NCBI GenBank assembly: GCA_963971225.1
Contig: OZ020268.1
Coordinates: forward strand, 115,117,072-115,181,071
DNA from: Melieria omissa
Lineage: Eukaryota > Arthropoda > Insecta > Diptera > Ulidiidae
Reading direction: 5' to 3'
Length of the DNA stretch: 64,000 bases
How positions within the stretch are numbered: the stretch's first letter is position 1; the number at the start of each line of letters is the position of its first letter. Below are positions 57,371 to 64,000 of this stretch, piece by piece. The translations under genes were made by a program, and so were the position numbers. Under the pieces are notes generated by a model that searched no databases, had not been told where the DNA came from, and was given only the letters and a program-made list of their open reading frames with translations.

Positions 57371-59700
57371 ATTTAATTAGTTAATTCGACTAACATTGCA
57401 GACTTTATAGAGATTGTGGTAGAACTAGAAAGATTAGTGTCATTAGACCAGCATTTCAGCTTTATTAAAGAAATTTTAAACTACAAAGTCCCCCCATAAC
57501 CTATAAATTGCAAAAAAACCTAGTCTTGAACTTTGCTCCACTGGAATTAGAGTATAAATTATTTGCGCTGGAATTTTCTTTCGCTACAAAATCTACAACC
57601 AAAGTGCCCATCTTGCGCGCAATTACGAAATACGTTATTTTTACGCTGCAAAAATAAAAAACAACAACAACAACGATGAAAGAGAAATATGAAAAAATAA
57701 AACAAAAAATTGACAGAAAATTATGACAAGTCACCAAATGACTTGCGTTGGCTAAAAGAGTTTACGTTGGCATTTTGGACCAATACTTGTTAGATTGCGC
57801 CGTGTAAGAAATGTTTTTCACCATAAAATTGTTGATATTGCGCCGCTGATAAGATATGAATATATTAGAGAATAAAGCAACTACAAATAAAAGCAACAAC
57901 AACAACAACAGCAACAGCAGCAGCAGCGAATGTAGCCACAGAAAAAATCAAATGAAGGTTAACACCGCCACACAGACAGTCAATATGGCAGATACGAATA
58001 GACATACAAACATACATACTGACACAATAGCACAATGAGGCCTTTAAACGGATGAGAGGAGGGGGAGGGGGTGTCTAAGGGCAGCAAAATGCCAAATGCG
58101 CGTTTAGTTGTTTTATCAAATCAATTTGATAGCTTTTTGGTTATGCCAACTATTTATTTAGTAAAAAACAATGCAAATGGCTGAAATGAACGTGAAGTCA
58201 CATGACACAAAGCTGAAACTAAATGAAATGTCAAGGCATGTGTGGCGGTAAGGCGTAAACATGAGTCATAATGGCACAGCATTTGTGGACACACACACAT
58301 CATTAAACCTTGGCGACAGACATTGGTTGGTTCGGCCAAAAGTGTTCACAAACAAGTTCACTCAAAGTTGAAGGCACCAAACAAATCACGTAATTTATCA
58401 AATTTTTTTCCACTGCCACAGCCTAATGCACTTCCACACTTCATAATTTCCAATACATTCACTGCTGCGCCCTCAGACCCTCACCACCCACCAACACGCT
58501 CACAGCAAACACAGAGGTTTTAGTGGCGCACAGCCCCTCAAATTGTTGTAGACAGCCACGCAATGCCAATAAAAGGTTATAAAAATAAATCAGCAATATT
58601 TACAACAACAACAATAATACATCTTAAGCGCCCATAAGCACATAGAAAGAGGGCGGAAAAATTACCAAAAGTGCGCAGCAATGCAACCCTCATGCGAGGC
58701 ATAGCTCAAGGCGCTCAAGCGTTGCTTGTAAAGGGGATTTGCAATTCGATATTCGTATTCAAATAACAATGAAACGAATTTAAGATTTGACAAAAGTCGA
58801 GTCGGTAAAACGTTGCTGCGGCCATGTTCCATCGATTTGGCAAAGGCACAAAAAAAAACGACAGCGCGGCAAAAAGTGAGCGCCAATGCTTATTGGTAAT
58901 ATTTATGGCGTTAGTCTGACTGTGCACACTACACACACACAATTACAGACAATGATACTGACACTAATACACAAACACACTGAGAATGAAACATTTTCAC
59001 TTGTGGTTTGTTCTGCTTAGGTCGAAGACATATTTCTGCTGTCAGCAACAGCGCCCTGCGGCTTGTTTGTTTGGCTTTCAAAACAGTTGTTTTCAGAGGC
59101 TTTTTTGTCTGTTTGTTATTGTAGTTGGCAACAATTTCAACTTTAAAATTAAGGCAAAAAGCAACAGTGACAGTCATAGTGCGCAGTTGCTGTTAGACAT
59201 TATTTCGTGTATATAAGATGTTGCCACAAGTAGGCATTCATATCAAAAAATACAACAACAATACAAACGCATAAGGAAAAGTTTTGGATCAAGTGAAAGT
59301 TTGCACAGTGCAAATAAATTTTCGCAAGAATTTTTAACAAGGAAAGTGGGCGAGAAATTGCCGAAAAGCAAAGTGCGTGTCGTGCGGTCACACTGAACGA
59401 CGACTCAACACAACCACACGTCATGAAAATTCTATTTTAGGCACTGCCACCACAGTGATGGCAACTTGATTGGGGGAGGGGGATATGTGAGAGAGGGGGA
59501 CACGAGCGCACGTGCGCACGAGTTTTCTGCACTTACAGCAAAAAGTCGATAGATGAAAATGTGTGCGTATTTTTTGTGGCGTCATGGGGCAAATACAATG
59601 GCGGCATTCACAATCGCTTGCAAAGTGAAAAGGAACAAATTTAATTTGCACTATGTACACCAAAATACTTTAATTTTAAATTTTCTCATTTATTATTTAG
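57371..59700. other. Non-coding stretch with triplet and CA runs
   Basis: CAACAACAACAACAGCAACA near 57895 and CA tracts near 58290 and 58930. Frames are short and biased. No gene is supported. Confidence 0.4.
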
Positions 59701-59765
59701 TTTTTAAAAATTTTTTTTATTTTTTTAATTTAATTTAATTTCTTTTGATTTAATTTAATTTAATT

Positions 59766-60345
59766 TTTATTTATTTTATTTATTTTATTTTATTTATTTT
59801 ATTTATTTTATTTATTTTATTTATTTTATTTATTTTATTTATTTTATTTATTTTATTTATTTTATTTATTTTATTTTATTTATTTTATTTATTTTATTTA
59901 TTTTATTTATTTTATTTATTTTATTTATTTTATTTATTTTATTTATTTTATTTATTTTATTTATTTTATTTATTTTATTTATTTTATTTATTTTATTTAT
60001 TTTATTTATTTTATTTATTTTATTTATTTTATTTATTTATTTTATTTATTTTATTTATTTTATTTATTTTATTTATTTTATTTATTTTATTTATTTTATT
60101 TATTTTATTTATTTTATTTATTTTATTTATTTTATTTATTTTATTTATTTTATTTATTTTATTTATTTTATTTATTTTATTTATTTTATTTATTTTATTT
60201 ATTTTATTTATTTTAATTGTTTTATTTATTTTATTTTATTTTATTTTATTTTATTTTATTTTATTTTATTTTATTTTTATTTTATTTATTTTATTTTATT
60301 TTATTTTATTTTATTTTATTTTATTTTATTTTATTTTATTTTATT
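59766..60345. repeat. 9-bp (TTTTATTTA)n minisatellite grading into (TTTTA)n
   Basis: From about 59766 to 60220 the unit is TTTTATTTA, about 50 copies with few slips. From about 60222 to 60345 it becomes TTTTA. The pentamer is shared with the 15.6 kb array. Confidence 0.97.
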
Positions 60346-60452
60346 TAGAGATTTATTTATATATCTTAACTTTTTTCTTTTATTTATTTAAAACAGACAT
60401 TGAACATAAATTTTTCGGGTCTTGTTAGCAAAGCAATTAAAAAAAAAATGTA

Positions 60453-61419
60453 GGGAAAGTGGGGTAATGACGGCCATGGGGTAATGACGGCCATCACCAT
60501 TTTTGGTACTTAAAGTTGACGTAGGTCTAAACCGTTTACTGTAACAGAAAGCTTGTTCCGTAAGCTTGTTTTTAAGTAGAAGCTGAAGTGTGTGGATTTA
60601 TTATAACTTGTAGTTCCAGACCAGTGCCGATACGTAACTACTCGAAAGTTTTATAAGGTGTTCAAAATATCGATTATTTCGTCAAAACTTTCAGCTACAC
60701 AATCAAGGTAAATATGTTAAAATGTTGCTATTGATATTAGCTTTCTAAATCAAGTAAAATTTGTCATGTGTCTTGCATAGTTTATTTGTACTGCATGCTT
60801 GCGCAAAATGAGGTCAGTGGGGGAATGACGGCCACTAGAGGTGGGGTAACGACGGCCATGTCATTAAGAAGTATTTTTGGAATCCGCATGATGATATTTG
60901 TTCATCATTGAGGCCTTTTATGCCATTTAAAGAGATCCACTGCTTGTCCAGTCGTTCTAGACGGTATAGCTATTCTGCACTATACATTCTCACAAGTCCC
61001 AGTCGTTGTATTGTAAGTTTGAGGCATTTTTTTCAATATGTTTCAATTTCGTTTCTCTTCCGCTTTTTGTGAGCTATCAATAAAGTTACAATTACAAAAA
61101 TGTGAAATTTCCATTTGTTTTTCTTCACGGAGCCTTTATTAAGCATTCACAGTGATTTGTGTTGATATTTGTGCGATTTCTGGTCGGTTTTTTTGAGTGG
61201 CCGTCATTACCCCACCATTTTTCTAAATGACAAAACCCAACTTTTTTTATAGATTCTAATTTTTTATAGTTAAAATCAGAATTTTTGAGATCTGCCGATA
61301 CACTTTATTAGCATATGTGTTCTAGTTGTGCTCTTAACTCTGATTTGATCAAAAATATCAATTTTTGGATATGTTTTGATGCTAAATGAAAACTATGCCG
61401 TCATTACCCCACTTTCCCC
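60453..61419. mobile_element. TA-flanked element with six subterminal GGGGTAATGACGGCC repeats
   Basis: TA at 60451-60452 and 61420-61421 flank ends GGGAAAGTGGGGTAATGACG and, reversed, GGGGAAAGTGGGGTAATGAC. The word GGGGTAATGACGGCCAT or close variants recurs at 60461, 60478, 60817 and 60842 (+) and at 61199 and 61397 (-). The 967-bp interior has no frame over 60 codons. The TA target fits the Tc1/mariner/pogo superfamily; the clustered subterminal repeats look like transposase binding sites. It is non-autonomous. Confidence 0.75.
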
Positions 61420-61421
61420 TA

Positions 61422-61565
61422 GTTAAATAGAAAAATGCGAGAAACTCATTTTTCGAAAAAGAAAAATCAATCATTATGAATTCAAGTGCGAGTTGTGCGC
61501 ATTTTTGACAAACCCGGTATTGCATTTAAGTTATGTCAAGTTAGATTAGGTGGGGAAAGATGTGA
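61422..61565. other. Short non-coding stretch
   Basis: A TTAGATTAGGTGGGG word near 61540; otherwise nothing recognised. Confidence 0.35.
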
Positions 61566-61704
61566 GGAAGGGAAAGTTTGGGGGTTTAAACCCCCCAAAA
61601 TATCTGTTTATTCCAAGAATTTGGAATGGCAAATATGATTTCAAGTGGTTTTAGTCTCAAAAGTTGTACACGACCCCCCAACTGAAATCCTGTGTGCACC
61701 ACTG
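61566..61704 (-). mobile_element. Decayed hAT-like element end
   Basis: On the minus strand from 61704 it reads CAGTGGTGCACACAGGATTT then CAGTTGGGGGGTCGTG. A GGGGGTTTAAACCCCCC hairpin lies at 61580-61597. CAGTGG-type ends followed by G runs are common in fly hAT elements, and the layout resembles the MITE at 8808-8983. The opposite end and target duplication were not found. Confidence 0.35.
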
Positions 61705-64000
61705 TGTGTCCCAGGCTGCTTTTACACTCAGGCCCTGAGTGAATCCCTTCTGTTACTTCTCTGGAACTAACCAATAGTCTTCATCCGCTCCAAACCACCT
61801 CGATCGCTCAATAAGAAGAACAGATGAGATCAATTAAGACTTTTGGAAATCTGTTTCAGTTGTTCAACTCTTTTTCTTCTCATAGTTTACAATGCGTTTT
61901 TCCGGAATGAATACCACAAATGAAGTCAGTTGCAACTATTTTTTTTTCAATTTCCACTCAACTGCAGCGGTGTGCTGCCCATCCATGGAGCAGTAGTGGG
62001 CGTTTTACAAATTTGTTTACAACATGTTCGCATTAAGTTTTTGCCAGTTCGTCGTTTGAGTGGTGGCAAAGTGGCCAAACTTAGCGCTGCCACTCGAGCC
62101 AAATTTATGCCTATTTATGCCTGCAACACTCACACTGTGTGTGTTTATTTACGCTAAGCGCTAAACGTTGCCAACTGACATCATAAAAACTATGATTTAC
62201 GTTTGTTGTTTGCTAGAGTGAGGCAAAAATAGCCACATTTTACTGGGCGTTTTCGTATTTTATCGTTTTCGAAATTTCAACAATCATTTGGGCAAAAGTA
62301 AAATGTGCAGAAAAACCCATTGCAAGACAATATATTTTTAATTTTTGTTTATTTTTATATATTTTTAAAAGTCTTCAATGACGTTGCACCAAACAATCAA
62401 ACTTTGCATAAGTTTCTGTGCTGCCTTTTACGACTTAAGTGGGCAGCAAACATGTTGGCAACTGTTTAGTTACCGTTAGGGCAAAAATTACCTCTTCAGT
62501 TAACAGTAGCAACCGTCGTCCTTCATTAAGCGTCTTTCAAACTTGAAAATGGATTTCACTTTATTCATAAAATATTTCCCATACATTAACGATTGCATTG
62601 ATTTTTAAAATTTTTTAAGCACACTTCAGATAAAATTGTTATATGAAAAAATTCTTATGAAAAATCCTGTGGCACTTGAGCGCATTGTTACCTTTTTCCT
62701 CAGCCAATTCCAATTATTTTCGTTCAAAGGCAAATAAGCAAATCGGCGAACCCTTACAAGCAGACGGCGACCACCAATGACGGCAGAATATGGTCGCCAA
62801 ATAAATGTCTTAAAATTGAGACCGTTACAGACATAAGTAAAAAGCAACAACAACAATAGTAGCGAATAGCAATAAAGAAAATCAACAAAAAAAATTAAGC
62901 TCTGCTTGAAATGAAACCTTAGAATGAAAGTGAAGTTGTGGAAGGAGAGTTTGAGGAATAAAAAAATAAAATTGAAGAGGAGAAAAGGACAAATTTAAAA
63001 ACGAATGTGCAAAAAACTGAGTAACACTACTTAACAACTTGAATGACGACAAGAATTTGATGAAGAAACTAAAAAGTAAAGAAACTAAAACGTTCGAATT
63101 TGCAAAAGCACAAATTCTGGTAACGCCACAATGAGACTTTGGGCCACAGACAAAATGCCGCAAAAAGTGAGTAGAAAGCGCAGCAAAATGACGCATTCTC
63201 AATATTGACTGACAAATTGCTGAACTGTTGTTCTGATGGTTGTGTGTAACAGAGAACTCAGAAGCCATCAAACCGCAGCACAACAACAAAGCACAAAAAA
63301 CCTACTGACGACAGCGCCGAGAGACGCTGCACAAAGCGTCAGTAATCAGCATTGTTGGGAATTTGACGCAAATGAATCTGCATGATTTCAAATTAAAAAC
63401 GCAACCATTTCTTTTTGAATTTTTTTTCGAAATTTTTTTGCAGCGAACGTTTTTAATTAACAACTGCCACGATTTCACAGCGCAGCGATTGGCAACTAAA
63501 GACAACAACAACGATGGCAGTTCGGCATTTTGTCAACATTTCTGCATTAAACTTTTCGTTTGTTGAACAAAATTTTTATACTTTTGGCAAAAACATTTCA
63601 ATACAATTCACATAAAAGTCTCACAAAAAAATCGAAATATACAAAATCAAGCAAAAACCTCACACAAAAGCAAGCAGACGCAATTCGATTCATTAGGGCC
63701 AAGGGAGAGGGGAGGGGGATGAGAAAAAAGCCGCGCAAATGCTGCATCCCCAATGAGTTGTGAAGCGTTTTTGTATGTGAAACGTAAGGTACGCTTTATG
63801 TGTTGCTGCTGCTGCTGCTGCTTCCTCTTCCTGCATGCAATGTGCGCACTGCTGTTGTTTTTTTGTTCTTTTTTTTCAACAACCTTGTTGTTGTTATTGT
63901 TTTTGTTATTGTTGAGTATGCAAAAAGCGGAAATTGTCGCAAGTCGTTGTGGTGGCGCGTAGCATATGAATGCGCGCCACAAGAAACCGAGCAGCAGGCA
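61705..64000. other. Non-coding island to the window edge
   Basis: CAA triplets near 62845, 63280 and 63505, a TGC run at 63803-63824, and GTTGTTG near 63890. Frames on both strands (62882-63289, 63647-63982) are compositional. Nothing at the right edge indicates an exon. Confidence 0.4.

Noticed and set aside
63647..63982. 111-residue minus-strand frame at the right edge
   Set aside because: Dominated by Asn and Gln from GTT/TGC runs on the plus strand; no evidence of an exon.
1..64000. CRISPR array, rRNA or prokaryotic operon
   Set aside because: No regularly spaced identical repeats with unique spacers, no rRNA-like stretch, and gene density and repeats are those of an insect genome.

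Overview
This window looks like non-coding euchromatin from a higher fly (Brachycera), most likely a tephritid fruit fly. The organism call is inferred from several things seen together: long CAA/CAG and GTT triplet runs, many CA/GT microsatellites, dispersed repeats starting TTAGGTTAAG, a tRNA-headed SINE whose 3' part carries AAACTGTAGGTCCC, and several mariner lineages. No complete protein-coding gene, rRNA, tRNA or CRISPR array can be supported. Most open frames are low-complexity (CAX/GTX) artefacts.

The layout alternates between two states. GC-richer 'islands' hold triplet repeats and CA/GT runs (about 1-1.8, 7.2-8.6, 11.5-12.3, 13.4-15.3, 18.0-18.8, 19.5-25.0, 28.1-30.4, 33.5-37.7, 42.0-44.0, 45.2-46.5, 48.2-50.7, 51.2-52.9, 54.5-56.4, 57.7-59.6 and 61.9-64.0 kb). 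They are separated by very A+T-rich stretches full of tandem duplications and transposon remains. This fits the 5' part of one or more large genes with long introns and alternative 5' exons. Two short plus-strand frames could be first coding exons: 21578-21650 (24 codons, donor GTGAGC) and 37107-37171 (21 codons, donor GTAAGT). Each has an upstream in-frame stop and a good donor, but they end in different phases, so they cannot both splice in frame to the same acceptor. The 34.5-37.1 kb stretch resembles a long 5' UTR.

The best-supported content is mobile DNA. There are mariner copies or relics at 3.64-3.93 kb, 16351-17091 (internally deleted, intact termini), 26655-27572 (frameshifted, intact termini) and 41.18-41.56 kb. 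The 26.7 kb mariner is nested inside a pogo/Tigger-like element (25971-27603), and a smaller element with similar ends lies at 31319-31556. hAT-type MITEs with 8-bp target duplications lie at 3972-4654 and 8808-8983, and a TTAA-flanked piggyBac-type MITE at 25556-25767. A TA-flanked element with six copies of a GGGGTAATGACGGCCAT motif spans 60453-61419. A CACTG-ended MITE with about 105-bp inverted repeats occurs at 32599-33145, with a truncated inverted relative at 46713-47156. Two SINE copies (5401-5651 and 9673-10014) share one tRNA-derived family; the second has a perfect 10-bp target duplication.

Large simple arrays are also prominent: about 630 bp of TTTTA with a TTTTC core (15.6-16.2 kb), about 580 bp of a 9-bp unit plus TTTTA (59.77-60.35 kb), and about 920 bp of degenerate TTAG/TTAA (56.45-57.37 kb). 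Several 70-270 bp tandem duplications occur mainly in the A+T-rich parts. All identities were judged by eye; no alignments or searches were run.
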